Shown: piece after piece, positions 35,668-46,543 of the stretch
Layout of the letters: every line of letters begins with the position of its first letter
Position numbering within the stretch: the first letter of the stretch is position 1
Assembly: GCA_023053685.1 (NCBI GenBank)
Contig: JALIGW010000005.1
Span: 23,353,501-23,417,500 of the forward strand
Reading direction: 5' to 3'
DNA length: 64,000 nucleotides
From: Diadophis punctatus similis
Lineage: Eukaryota > Chordata > Lepidosauria > Squamata > Dipsadidae
The notes under the pieces: generated by a model
Told to the model about the DNA's origin: nothing
The model's input: only the letters and a program-made list of their open reading frames with translations
Databases searched by the model: none
Made by a program: the position numbers and the translations under genes

Positions 35668-37010
35668 GTTTTTTTGTATTGAAAAGTTTTACAAGTACAA
35701 AGTACATACATGTTTATCTTTTCTACCCCCCCATCCCCCCTCCACCCTCCCTCCCCCACTCACCCTCCCCCCACCCCCCTCCCGGACTTCCCAGAGAAAA
35801 ACACAAGGTATAAATTCAAGACAAAAAATATAAAACTACATAATGCTAAAACAAACTATTAGTTCAAAAATATCTTTTCCATTCTTAACTCTTTGTTGTC
35901 CATAAGCTTGAAAGTATAATCTATTGTTTCCTCAAACAACTAACATTAATATACTATTTAGATTATATTGATCTGAAACTTTTTCTGAATATATTCCGTC
36001 CACCTACTCCATTCCAACATATATCTTTCATTTGAGTGATCTTTAAGATAAGATGAAATCTTAGCCATTTCGGCCAGATGTGTCACTTTCACTGTCCATT
36101 CTTCAATTGTAGGTATATCTTCCTTCTTCCAGTATTGTGCCACCAATAATCTGGCAGCCGTTATAAAATTCAAAATCAACTTAGTCTCTATAGGGGTACA
36201 ATCCGTAATTATTCCCAACAAAAAAAACTGTGGTGTGAACTTAATTTTTTTCTTTAAAATATTTTGTATAATCCACCATATTTTTATCCAAAAAGCCTTA
36301 ACTTTTTTACAAGTCCACCATATATGAAAATATGTTGCATCGTCACATTCACATCTCCAACATTTGGGCTGTAAGTTAGGATACATACACGCTAATTTTT
36401 TAGGGTCTAAATGCCATCTATAAAACATTTTATAAAAATTTTCCCTCAAATTTTGAGCCTGTGTGAATTTAACATTTGTGACCCATATCTTTTCCCATGT
36501 TTCCATCATTATAGGTTCTCCAATATTTTGAGCACATTTTATCATACAATCTTTAACCAGTTCTGATTCTGAATCCATTTCCAATAAAATATTATACAAT
36601 CTTTTTATATGCATTGGACCATTATCTTTAATTTGTACAATCAGATTATCTTCATTTTGCAAAATACCAATTTTTCTGTCCTCTATCCATCTGGCCTGTA
36701 TTTGTCTGTATTGAAACCATGTCCTAACTATTCCTTTTTCTTTTAGTTTCTCAAACGATTTTAGTTGGGATAGGGTTCCATCTTCAAAAAGAAGTTCTTT
36801 ATATGTAATCTTGTCTAATTTTTGTTCCAAGTTTATGTTTTCTATCGCGTGTCTGGGTACTAGGCCATATGTCTTAAAGTGCCTAATTTGAAAACACAGG
36901 TCTAATCCTAGTAATGTGTTACCAATAGAGTTTGGCATTATGGCTAAAAAAAAGTACTCCTTTGATTTATATATGTTAATTCCAAGGCACTGTATACTTA
37001 CCACAAATAT
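35668..37010 (-). mobile_element. 5'-truncated L1-type LINE
   Basis: Minus-strand L1-like element. The left end is a T-run at 35668-35676 (the poly-A tail on the minus strand) and about 280 bases of 3' UTR including a pyrimidine-poor block with CCCTCCCCCCACCC on the + strand. The coding C-terminus follows. The right border is about 37010, where an (AAC)n tract begins. Confidence 0.8.
35958..36950 (-). pseudogene. L1 ORF2 C-terminal fragment
   Basis: An open frame on the minus strand whose recognisable part runs from about NSIGNTLLGLDLC to the stop. It contains FYRWHLDPKKLACMYPN, then CWRCECDDATYFHIWWTC, which is the CxxC...H....C zinc-knuckle region that ends L1 ORF2 proteins. WKKEDIPTIEEWTVKV near the end is also typical. 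Endonuclease and catalytic reverse transcriptase parts are absent, so this is a truncated, non-functional copy. The open frame continues to 37034, but those first 25-30 residues (runs of V and F) come from the (AAC)n flank and non-coding sequence. Confidence 0.85.
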
Positions 37011-37312
37011 AACAACAACAACAACAACAAACAAACAAACAACGCATGTGATAGAAATACATAGAAGCCCTTAGAACATGTTCCAACACAGTGGGCTCCT
37101 TCAAGATCACATGATAACAATATCACTGTAGAAAAATTCCTAATGGTACCTTATGGTTTTATTTCATTTTATTTTATTGTCATACTACCAATGCATTTTT
37201 TTTTATTTTTCTTAGAAGCAGTTTCTTGCTATGAAAAACTACCATCTTAAAACCAGTTTTGTTAATACTACAATAAACACAGATTGAATATTAAGACAGG
37301 CACATGTTAGAA

Positions 37313-37567
37313 CAGGGATCCACCACCTCTGGGCTGAAACCCACTACTGGGCCACGACCTGTTCAGAACCAGGCCACGGAAGTGGTGGGTGAGCATGCAA
37401 CATGCAGCTCCATTTGTATGAGTGGTGGGTGTGGGTGTCTTATGCAAATGAAGCACATGCACGTGCTTGCTCATCACTCATGTGTGCTTATACTCGCCCA
37501 CCGCTCATGCAGAACAATTCCCTCCCCCCCACCCAGTCCGCAAAGCCGGAAAGGTTGGGGATCACTG
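37313..37567. mobile_element. Non-autonomous hAT MITE, family CAGGGGTCCCCAACC
   Basis: 255 bp from CAGGGATCCACCACC to GGTTGGGGATCACTG. Flanks TGTTAGAA and TCTTAGAA match at 7 of 8. Internal CACATGCACGTGCTTGCTCA-type text. Confidence 0.88.
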
Positions 37568-38088
37568 TCTTAGAACAACTGCAGACAGTTGTGTCACTGA
37601 AGATAAATTCTGCACATCTTTCCTCTGCATCTTCTCGACACACCAATTTGAATTTTCCCTAAATTACTTTGATTTAGAAAACTGACCCAGATTCCTGTTT
37701 CTGTATCCATACTGCTTGTTTTGTAATATTCTTGGGCTGAGTGGTCCACAGGATGAAGGCTAAAGAAAATATTATTTACATTTATTAATTTTATAGGCAG
37801 TCATGTTAAGTTAGACAACTGAAAATCTGAAGTGATGATAATGCGTTACTATGAAGCATAAATATACTTTGGTGCTAGTTTCCAGTGTTTAAATACAAAG
37901 AAATAATAGTCTTTTCAAAGTAATAATGTGTTCACCACCATTACCAATGTACAGAATTTTCTTTGTACATTTTCAGACTTTAAATATATACCGTGTTGCC
38001 TCTTTACAAAAATATCATTTGGTTGCAAATAAAATATAAACTAAATACAATAAAGGAATTTTTCATTTGTATCTTTTTTATATCACAG

Positions 38089-38272
38089 GGGTATTATTTT
38101 TTTGGAAGATAGAGCCTACATTTTGGAGCCACTGGAAGGTGCTATGAATGAACATATAATCTATAGACTAAAACACCAAAACCTAATCCTAGGTACATGT
38201 GGCCATCATCTCAATCTTACAGGTGTCACTTTAGGGGATACTGCACAGTTTATTCCAACATTTACTAGCAGA
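38089..38272 (+). CDS. ADAM12: ADAM12 prodomain exon with cysteine switch (probably exon 6)
   Basis: This 184-bp exon has acceptor tatcacAG before 38089 and donor GTAAGT from 38273. The first base completes Arg and 61 codons follow, ending in phase 0. The peptide starts GIIFLEDRAYILEPLEGAMN, contains LGTCGHHLNLTGV and ends FTSR. The Cys codon at 38198-38200 in GTCGHH sits where the ADAM12 cysteine switch lies, whose thiol coordinates the catalytic zinc and keeps the zymogen inactive. A sequon NLT follows. The terminal Arg is the first residue of a RHKR furin site completed by the next exon. This is the most diverged exon of the set relative to the mammalian sequence as I know it; prodomains generally evolve faster than catalytic domains. 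Confidence 0.93.
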
Positions 38273-39925
38273 GTAAGTGACAATTTAATTTAATTTTCTC
38301 ATGTTTTAATTGATTTAATTTAGTTTTTTCATGTTTTTATAGTATATATTTAGACAAATGTGGTGTTATGGCTCAAACTTGAGGTGCCAACTGATAAAAG
38401 TGTATGTGTTTGTTTGTCTGTTTGTTTGTTGAACTCCCAAGGAGAAAAACAGTATTCCCACCAACAATGCAGGGAAAGCTACTGTATATAAAGAGAGAGC
38501 AAATCCCACACACATCAGGACTGATGATATTATGTAGTTGGGTAATGAGATGTTTTGAAACAAACAACCAAGCTTAGAGAGCATCAAGATTACCACATTC
38601 AGAGAATATACCATTGTCATAATAATAGAGGATCAGATGCATAACTTACAAAAATAAACGCTTACCTGTTGTGTATTTTGGAGTGGTGTTCTTGAGGGTA
38701 AGTACTTTTTGTAAGCGATTAATAATGATGAATGGACTGGTGTCTTTTAGCAAAGCACAGTTTTTCTTCTTAACTACTTGCTAAAGATTCCAAGTTTAGT
38801 ATGTCAGATTGAGGTGATTTGGAAATCATAGTTTTAGAACAAGAAATCAAAATTGACTTCTCTAGTTATTTGTAGGAATTGCAATAGGAATACATTTTTA
38901 ACATTCACCATGCTAAACATTATTTAATTTGATACAATAAAAGCTTTAAGTGATACATAATACATACTGTTGAAAGTTCATTTTTAATTTTTTTCTAAAT
39001 TGTTGGAAAATGGGTCATGCCTAACTATATGATCAGAATATATAATACTTCCCATTGTAACTATGTGCATATATCTTAAAATAATTTTTATTTATAACTT
39101 CATATGAATTTATGTTAATACCGGTATATACTGTATTTTTGCGGGGTTGTTTAAGGCATGTACTATAAATGTATCGCTTTTATTCATGAAAATGTGTCTA
39201 AGTACAAGTGAATAAGCAACTACACTGCTTTGTAAAGTAGGTGCTATTTCCATAAGGTGGCACAGTGGTTAGAATGCAGTATTTCAGGCTATTTCTGCTG
39301 ACTGCCGATTGCCAGCAATTCAGCAGTTCGATTCTCACTGGCTCAAGGTTGACTCAAGCTTCCATCCTTCCTAGGTCGGTAAAATGAGGACCAAGATTAT
39401 TGGAGGCAATATGCTGACTCTGTAAACTGCTTAGAGAGGGCTGTAAAGCACTGTGAAGTGTATATAAGTCTAAGTGCTAATGCTATTGCTATAAATTAAG
39501 GTATAAGAGTGAATTGTTAGAATTCATGGAGATATTGTTAGATTCATGGAGATATTCCATGTTTAGTGTATGATATGGCTGATGTGGTTGTTATATCAGC
39601 TTTTATACTATAGAATGACATATAGGTGACATGTTAATTTTGAAAAATATGAAATCTTGTACAACACTGAAGTACAAGTGAGTAATATATTCAGAATATG
39701 ATATTTGAAATAACCTTGGTGCTTATTGAAGCTAAGGAAATTTTGATTTTCCTTATACCTGGATGCCTAGACCACCTTTGAAATGATTGGTCAATTTTTT
39801 TTATCTGTAGATTATTCATAATATTTAAGTAGCTTGGTATTACAGTACTGTGGTAGAAAGATATACGTAGAAATGTAAATCTCCTTCAAATAATAACAGC
39901 TCTTATCTCATGCTTGTTTTGATAG
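38273..39925 (+). other. ADAM12 intron between exons 6 and 7
   Basis: 1653-bp intron. A SINE occupies 39252-39492. The rest (38273-39251 and 39493-39925) shows only AT-rich unique sequence and a short GTTT run near 38409-38430. Confidence 0.85.
39252..39492 (+). mobile_element. tRNA-derived squamate SINE
   Basis: Head with GGTGGCACAGTGGTTAGAA, B-box CAGTTCGATTCTC, core GTTGACTCAAGCTTCC, tail TATATAAGTCTAAGTGC and GCTATTGCT. Complete but a few percent diverged. Sense to ADAM12, 434 bases before exon 7. Confidence 0.88.
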
Positions 39926-39991
39926 CACAAAAGAGAAACTCTGAAGTCCACCAAGTATGTGGAGCTTGTTATTGTGGCTGATAATCGGGAG
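39926..39991 (+). CDS. ADAM12: ADAM12 prodomain/protease junction exon (probably exon 7)
   Basis: This 66-bp exon has acceptor ttttgatAG before 39926 and donor GTAAGC from 39992. It holds exactly 22 codons in phase 0. The peptide begins HKRETLKSTKYVELVIVADN and ends RE. HKR completes the furin-type cleavage motif R-H-K-R with the Arg that ends the preceding exon. Cleavage there by a proprotein convertase in the trans-Golgi would release the mature metalloprotease. TKYVELVIVADN is the first beta strand of the reprolysin domain and is almost identical to mammalian ADAM12, with one substitution visible (KS for KA). This exon and the next three are the strongest evidence for ADAM12 over other family members. 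Confidence 0.95.
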
Positions 39992-40730
39992 GTAAGCAAA
40001 ACCTAAAGTTAAAAAAGATTGTGGGTATAAAGACATACACGTATTTATAAATTAATGGAATAATAGTAGCCCTCTTCTGAATTTTCCACACAATGCTAAA
40101 ATAATAATCTGCCCCCTTTAAATCTTTGCTGCATTGCCTAACTTTGAACCAGAGGGAATGGAAATGTCTTCTGCAAATAAGAAAACATTTGTGATATTGT
40201 TTTCTCTAGATGTAGTTTACCAATTACAAGTTACATTCAAGGATGCATAAATTGTTGAAGTTTTGCTAAAGAAATTCACAATAGATGGATGACACACTTT
40301 GTAAAAATTAGTGGAAGCTGTGAAGTGCAATCAAAAATTAAACAAAATTAATTTGCACTATATTCCCATTTTTCTACATTTAAAAATTACCGATTAGTTA
40401 AATAGCAATATTTTCTCCCTGTACATCCATGGCAAACAACTAAACGATTTTTTTTCCTTTTGTACAGCATGAAGTGTCCCAATGAAACAATTGTGTGAGA
40501 AAGAAAATTAAAAGCAACATTTTCTTTAAATTTGTAAAACTATGTTCTTTCACACAATCTGTGCTTCTTTCAATTATATAAGAATTCTACTTTTTAACCA
40601 GTAGAAAGTTGCCTCTGGCCTTTTTTCCATTGTAACATTGGTGTTACTGCTTTTCTGAAGAAGGCAAGTTAGATTTATAAAGCAATAAATATAATTGTTG
40701 ATAATTCAAATGATTAAAAATCCTTTCTAG

Positions 40731-40802
40731 TTTCAAAGACAAGGCAAAGATGTGGAAAAAGTGAAACTGAGGCTGATAGAAATTGCAAACTACGTTGATA
40801 AG
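40731..40802 (+). CDS. ADAM12: ADAM12 metalloprotease exon (probably exon 8)
   Basis: This 72-bp exon of 24 codons is in phase 0 at both ends, with acceptor tcctttctAG before 40731 and donor GTAAGT from 40803. The peptide starts FQRQGKDVEKVKLRLIEIAN and ends YVDK. It corresponds to the first helix of the metalloprotease domain. FQRQGKD followed by EKVK is specific to ADAM12 in my knowledge of the family; ADAM9, ADAM19 and ADAM33 differ here. The exon follows the prodomain/protease junction exon after a 739-bp intron that contains no recognised repeat. Confidence 0.95.
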
Positions 40803-40896
40803 GTAAGTTTTCATTGGTACTATAATAATTTCCTTTGATATAGAGCAGTTTGCTTGACTAACCAGTTGAGTCTAATCTTACACGCAGGTTGTCACG

Positions 40897-41311
40897 AAGG
40901 TGTTTTTTCAAGAGGCACCTTGAAAAGGTTTCTTATTTTTCTTTGAAGATGTTTCGCTTCTCATCCAAATTAACCAATACTATATAATCTATTTCATGGC
41001 CATGCTAGATTCAGACAACACAGACTCATCCCCAACAGCCTGTGCCTGTGTTCAACATTGAAGGGACACAGGGCATCTCCACAATACAATCCTTTCAGCA
41101 GTTCCAATTTGCACTACTCAGGTGACCCTGAGGAACTGCCAAGTGGCCTCAATGACTCTCTAAAAGGATGCAAATGACCAGCTGTCTGCAAGGAATATAA
41201 ATTCTTCCATTCCCCACCATCCAGTTAGAGCTGAAGAAGCTTCTTGGATGAGAAGCAAAACGTCTTCAAAGAAAAACCAGAAAGTCCAGTTGCCTCTTGA
41301 AAAAACACCTT
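40897..41311. mobile_element. Element with inverted ends, possibly Penelope-like
   Basis: The left end reads AAGGTGTTTTTTCAAGAGGC and later GAAGATGTTTCGCTTCTCAT. The right end carries the inverse, TTGGATGAGAAGCAAAACGT and GCCTCTTGAAAAAACACCTT. Unique-looking text lies between. The GGATGAGAAGC-AAACGTC motif recalls repeated ends of Penelope-like elements, but no reverse transcriptase is present. Class uncertain. Confidence 0.5.
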
Positions 41312-41960
41312 TGGTACAACCGTGACTTAGATTACTGAGGTTCTCCATAAACATTTACAGTCAGGTCATATTAATACACTTGTACAGTATATATAAAATC
41401 TGTATTATATAAGAATACAAAAGCATGAGAACAGACTTGCTGGACCAGATCATGGCCTATCTTCATCCAGCATCCCCCTCCCCCACACTGCCCAACAAGA
41501 TGCCTCTGGGTATTCCAAGAAGGAGATGTAGATTCTTCTACTACTTCTACCGCTCTTTCCCGGCAACTGTTATTTAGAAGAATACTTCACCCAACTCAGA
41601 GATTGTAACAGTAGTAATTTATGATGCACCTGACATAATGTCAAGGTATTCCCTTTTATATGTGCTATTTTAAAATGCTGTGAATTGATTGTTGTCTCTT
41701 GAAATCTAGCTATCATCTGTGTAATTTGACACATACGCTGAGTGTTAGAAACACAGTTCTTAATCAAATAGTACATTCTTGTATGCCATCAAATATTTTA
41801 GAAGGCATCATTTTACTGACTAAGAGAAGAAACTGAGAAGGAAGTTGTCCAATGAATTATTTAACATATCTGCTGTTTATATATCAATAATTTCTCTCTT
41901 TTATTAACTTTAGGAGTTACACAAATATAATCCAGAATATTGATCTGGTTTTCTCATCAG

Positions 41961-42130
41961 TTCTACAGGCCATTAAATATTAGAATAGTCTTGGTTGGAT
42001 TAGAAGTCTGGAATGATGTGGATAAGTGTACAGTAACTCAAGATCCCTTCACCACTCTTCATGAGTTTCTGGATTGGCGAAAGATGAAACTACTACCTCG
42101 TAAACCACATGATAATGCACAACTAGTCAG
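41961..42130 (+). CDS. ADAM12: ADAM12 metalloprotease exon (probably exon 9)
   Basis: This 170-bp exon has acceptor ttttctcatcAG before 41961 and donor GTAAGC from 42131. It holds 56 codons plus two bases. The peptide starts FYRPLNIRIVLVGLEVWNDV, continues with DKCTVTQDPFTTLHEFLDW and ends with RKMKLLPRKPHDNAQLV. It covers the central beta strands and helix of the catalytic domain and includes the DKC cysteine. It is very close to mammalian ADAM12, with few conservative changes. Most of it also lies in an open frame from 41940, but the splice acceptor and homology both place the true start at 41961. It leaves in phase 2, completed by the first base of the next exon to give Ser. Confidence 0.96.
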
Positions 42131-42402
42131 GTAAGCCTACCAAAACCAAAACTAGAACTTAAAATTTTAGATACATTATGTTGCTAGTGACATGACAAAA
42201 AGGAAATTGGTGAATAGCAAGCTAATACATAGGCTACATATTGATAGAATCCAATACAGGATTCTAAAGGAATGACAATAGCACCACATAGAAAATCCTA
42301 CATCGATATTACATCTCTATTAGTAAAATCCAAAATTATGTTCCTATATAACTGTTTTCCCTGTATTCATTATTTTTAACATAGTTTCTTGTCTTCCATT
42401 AG
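42131..42402 (+). other. ADAM12 intron between exons 9 and 10
   Basis: 272-bp intron with no recognised repeat or regulatory element. Confidence 0.9.
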
Positions 42403-42487
42403 TGGAATCTATTTCCAAGGTACCACCATTGGCATGGCACCTATAATGAGCATGTGCATCAAAGAGCAATCTGGAGGTATTGTTATG
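42403..42487 (+). CDS. ADAM12: ADAM12 metalloprotease exon (probably exon 10)
   Basis: This 85-bp exon has acceptor tcttccattAG before 42403 and donor GTAAGT from 42488. It holds one base plus 28 codons and ends in phase 0. The peptide starts GIYFQGTTIGMAPIMSMC, with Ser before it formed across the junction, then IKEQSGGIVM. It forms the edge strand and substrate-side loop just before the zinc helix. The Cys in SMC normally forms a disulfide with a residue after the zinc motif. The preceding intron is only 272 bp, the shortest in the window, whereas the following one is 15.4 kb. Confidence 0.96.
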
Positions 42488-42615
42488 GTAAGTACTACAG
42501 GTACCAAGATTGATCCTATTTATGGCTGGAAAGAAACAAGCAGGGACAAAATAACATACTCCTGTTCTGTCTTCAAAATCTCTCTATTCCCCCCCCCCCA
42601 ATTTTTTTGCAGCTA

Positions 42616-43621
42616 CCATATTTTTTGGAGTATAAGACGCACCGAAGTATAAGACGCCCCTTAGTTTTGGGGAGGAAAACAAGGGAAAAAGGCCTCTGCC
42701 TCCAAGCAATTTGCCAAACAGCAAACAGCACAGATGATATACACTGTTTGCTGTGTATTTCTGTGCATGTATGCCTGACCCATAGAAATAGCAAAGAATT
42801 GGAGAAATGTACATTATGCCAGAAAGTTTTCTTAAATGTAGTCACACTAACTCTTCCCAATTATTTAAATAGATCTACTCCAAGGTAACTAAACTCTAAT
42901 ACTAAACAGGACACTGTTACATTTCATACTATACTTGTACAGAGCTGTTAAAATTAATTAAAATTTCTGGAAGTATACATTATTCTCTATTATTTAAAAG
43001 AAGATACAATAGCACTGGGCCTCTTCAGAGCAAGCATTTATTTTAAAAAGCTTCTTTATTTTGTTAAGTTGTCTAGATTTACAGGGATCTCCAACCTTGG
43101 CAACTTTAAGACTTGTGAACTTCAACTCCCAGAATTCCACAGCCAGCAAAGCTAACAAAGCTGGCTGTGGAATTCTGGGAGTTGAAGTCCACAAGTCTTA
43201 AAGTTGCCAAGGTTGGAGACCCCTGGCTCTAGAACAATAATAAAGCAGTCTTTAAAAAATAAGTTTAATAATTTGAACATTCTACAGACATTTATAGTTA
43301 TTCACTTACCCCTTTGCAGCCAATTCAGCAAAAATAAAAACCTGCGTGTCTCTCCCAGCTATTTGCCTCTTTGCAGTTAGTTTCACTTTCATTTTCCCAC
43401 ATGGCAAACCTAATCAGCTGTACGTCGGGAAACTGCTACTGACTTGCTTGGCTTTACAGGTGCTTCCCTCTTTCCTGCAAGCAGGTAAATTGCTGGAAGA
43501 CAGAGGCCAAAGGGTGGGGGTGGCTGGTTGAGTGGAGCTACATTCGGTGTATAAGACGCACCCAAGTTTTCACCCTCTTTTTGGGGGTAAAAAGGTGCGT
43601 CTTATACTCTGAAAAATACGG
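42616..43621. mobile_element. TA-target MITE with CCGTATTTTTCGGAGTATAAG ends
   Basis: 1006 bp including a nested hAT MITE. The left end is CCATATTTTTTGGAGTATAA and the right end is TCTTATACTCTGAAAAATAC followed by GG. TA flanks both sides (42614-42615 and 43622-43623). The interior differs from the copies at 5127 and 54741, so only the ends are shared. Confidence 0.82.
43082..43225. mobile_element. Palindromic hAT MITE nested in the TA-target element
   Basis: 144 bp with two inverted arms of about 60 bases (CTTCAACTCCCAGAATTCC and its reverse) around a short centre CAAAGCTAACAAAG. The flanks share TCTAGA but are offset on the left by a few bases. Same family as 31139. Confidence 0.88.
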
Positions 43622-44405
43622 TATTTGAATTTACAAATGATTGAATAGATGCTTCCATTCTGGCATTTTATTTTTACTTTCTACTAAAACGTTCTACCAA
43701 AACCAAAACACCACATAAATTGAAACTGTGCTATCTGTGAAAGTCTTCCCAAAATATTTATGAGACATGCTAAATTTGCTGCTGTCCAGAGAGATGTAAC
43801 AGAAGCCTTTTAAAGATAATTGCTTATTTTTTCCAATTCCCAGTAATAAGCTTTTGTTATACTGACAGGTGACAAAGTACAATATGCTGATGTAACTTTG
43901 AAAAAGCTTTCATATTAACTGTATCTTTGGTAGAAGATATTTTAATATTGTTTTTGTAGCCTTTCCATTATATATGTATGAATGAAAATGATAGACTATT
44001 AAATACAGTGTAAACATGGATTTCAAAGAATTATCCTTAAGATATCAGCTGTTCTTTACCTGAAGAGTTTGACTTATGTTAAAAATAACAGTGATGTCAC
44101 AATATTTTTGCTTTCAGGCATAAATTAAAAATAAAATGCATGGTTTAAAGTACAAGTTCAGAAAGAAATACTAAAGGAAGATCAAAGATTCCTCTAAGTG
44201 CAATTTAATAGATCTCCACAGGAACAGATAATGTTGAAATTGCTCAGTTAAGCCTCTAAGTGTTGATGGGAAGTTGATTCTTCAGCAACCTCTTATTTCG
44301 GAGGATTCTCTGTTAAATATAGAAGAAAATTAGGAAATCCTGAAGCAGCATCAATGAAATGCTTCATTTAAGTCTTTATTGAAGTAAAATATTCTCTTGA
44401 AGACT

Positions 44406-44465
44406 TGCCCTGCCCTGCCCTGCCCTGCCCTGCCCTGCCCTGCCCTGCCCTGCCCTGCCCTGCCC
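44406..44465. repeat. (TGCCC)12 microsatellite
   Basis: Twelve uninterrupted TGCCC units, unusual here for being GC-rich. On the minus strand it gives a GRAGQ peptide repeat, which is not a gene. Confidence 0.97.
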
Positions 44466-45754
44466 AAAGGGGATAACTTCCCTTCTAACTGGCTAAAGGC
44501 CCTTCTTATTAAGATTACTAACAGTGTGTCATTTAAATCAAGCATTTGTGATGTTTCCCAGTTAGCATAAAGTAAATTTATTTAAATTAATTTTCATTAT
44601 AAAATAATGCAAATTACTTTCTAGTTGAAGAGAGACAACAACACTGATATATCTGTACCAAGTTACTGGCAGCTTCTGTACCAAGATACTGATATATCCG
44701 TACCAAGTTACCAGTAACTTCCGCTTTTTTGAGCAACAAATGCCCATAAATCTTCAGCTAACAAATCGATTATGCCACAGTAAGCAGCAAATAAGTGAGG
44801 ACTTCTACACAAATAAAGCACGCAAATAAAAAAGAACCAGGAAAAATAAGTGTTTTTCAAAACCCAAAGAAAAAGCATCACATCAGCATTAATTCCTTGT
44901 CTTGAATGGTTAAAATTCTTTGTTTTCCCAAACTCAAATATATCACAATGTCTCCTGAGGAGTGTCCCTCACTTTCCCCATTTCCCTTTTATGCCATAAA
45001 CAAACTCATTGCTTTAATTGGTTGGAACGAAAAAAAAAACCTCCCAGATTTTTAAACTAACCCAGCGATTTCTCCCTCCAAGACATCTGCAATTGACAAG
45101 TGAGAACATTTACGATCTGATTGTAACATGTTTAGAAACAATAGTGAAATCACAGCAATTAGTATTTGTATATTTTAACAGTTGGGGTTTTTTTTTACAA
45201 GGAAGAATAACAGATGGACTCAGTAAGGAGATCTCAGTTTGAAATATACTGTTAAATAATAAAGCAAACTATTTACTTGTATAGACATATCAGAACTGGT
45301 TATGTCGAATGAAGAAAGATAACCTCACTATTTCAGAGGGCATAGTAGCAATATCAAGCATCAGATTTTGGGTTTGATGCAAGTGAAATAATTGTTAGTC
45401 ACTTGAATTGATTTCAAATATCTGGGGAAGGTTTCTTGAAGATTTGAAAGTAGTAGGAATAATAAGAAAAGGTTATCATATAATCATTCAGTTCCTTACT
45501 TTAAAAGAAAATATATTTGGGTGCAGCACATGTTTAGATTTTTTAAAGTGGATTTTAAAGTCTGTAAATTAGATTGTTAATAAAGCTAAAGGAAAAAGGA
45601 GCTTAAGATCAATGAGAAAAACTATTCACCTTCTTCAACTCTTTCCAACAGTAGATTATGTGCTTCATCATACAATTGTAAAGAGCAGGATGAATAAAGA
45701 TGATCAGGGAATAACTATTTACTTAGTAATATAACTGTTTACTTAGACTCTAAG

Positions 45755-45888
45755 TAGGCCGGTCAAACTGGTGGCCCGTAGGCCGGATACGTCACGTGCA
45801 GGCCACGCCCACCCTGGCTCCACAAAGGGAAAAAATGTCACACTATGTCACAATCCGGCCTGTGACGCGATCGAGTTTGACACCCGTG
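45755..45888. mobile_element. Decayed hAT MITE, family CAGGGGTGTCAAACTC
   Basis: Ends TAGGCCGGTCAAACTGG and TCGAGTTTGACACCCGTG are inverted and resemble the CAGGGGTGTCAAACTC family seen in many vertebrates. The flanking duplication is imperfect. Confidence 0.65.
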
Positions 45889-46180
45889 TCTTAGAGTTTA
45901 ATTTCCAGTATCAGATGAATTGAATCTTAATATAATGAAGAAATTATCCTCAGATAGTGAAGAAACTAACGGGTGCTACCATATTGTTATCGCTGAAATT
46001 CATTTATCAGTCTTGTGGACTGCCAGATGACCAGAAGAGAGCAAAAGTTGCCCTTATCGTTAGAAATAAGAAAAAAGTAGATCTAAAACTGCAACCTGGT
46101 AATTTTACCTAAGATTGATTGATTGATTGATTAATTGATTGATATTAATCTTTTGGGGTTGAAAGAGAAACACTTTTGTA

Positions 46181-46543
46181 CAGGTAGTCCTCGATTTTCA
46201 ACAGTTCGTTTAGTAACCGAAGTTACAACAGCACTGAAAAAAGTGACTTATGACCGTTCTTCACACGACCGTTGAAGCATCCCCAAGGTCAAGTGATTAA
46301 AATTCAGATGCTTGGCAATTGGTTCAGATTTATGACGGTTGCAGTGTCCCGGGGTCACGTGGTCATCTTTTGCAACCTTCTGACAAGCTAAGTCAATGGA
46401 GAAGCCAGATTCACTTAACAACTGCAATGATTCACTTTAACAACAGTGGCAAGAAAGGTCATAAAATGGGCAAAAATTCACTTAGCAAATGTCTCACTTA
46501 GCAACATAAATTTTTTTTGTGGTCCTAACTCGAGGACTACCTG
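46181..46543. mobile_element. Tigger/pogo-like TA-target MITE, family CAGGTAGTCCTCGAC
   Basis: 363 bp from CAGGTAGTCCTCGATTTTC to CGAGGACTACCTG with exact TA on both sides (46179-46180 and 46544-46545). The cleanest copy of the family in the window. Confidence 0.92.

Larger units (their letters stand above)
39992..41960 (+). other. ADAM12 introns between exons 7, 8 and 9
   Basis: Two introns (39992-40730 and 40803-41960) separated by exon 8 at 40731-40802. The first has no recognised repeat. The second holds the inverted-end element at 40897-41311 and, at about 41425-41560, a fragment with GCTGGACCAGATCATGGCC resembling a common reptile dispersed repeat. Nothing else is recognised. Confidence 0.75.

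Noticed and set aside
36951..37034. N-terminal extension of the 358-codon minus-strand frame
   Set aside because: The Val/Phe run comes from an (AAC)n tract and non-coding flank; L1 similarity starts after it.
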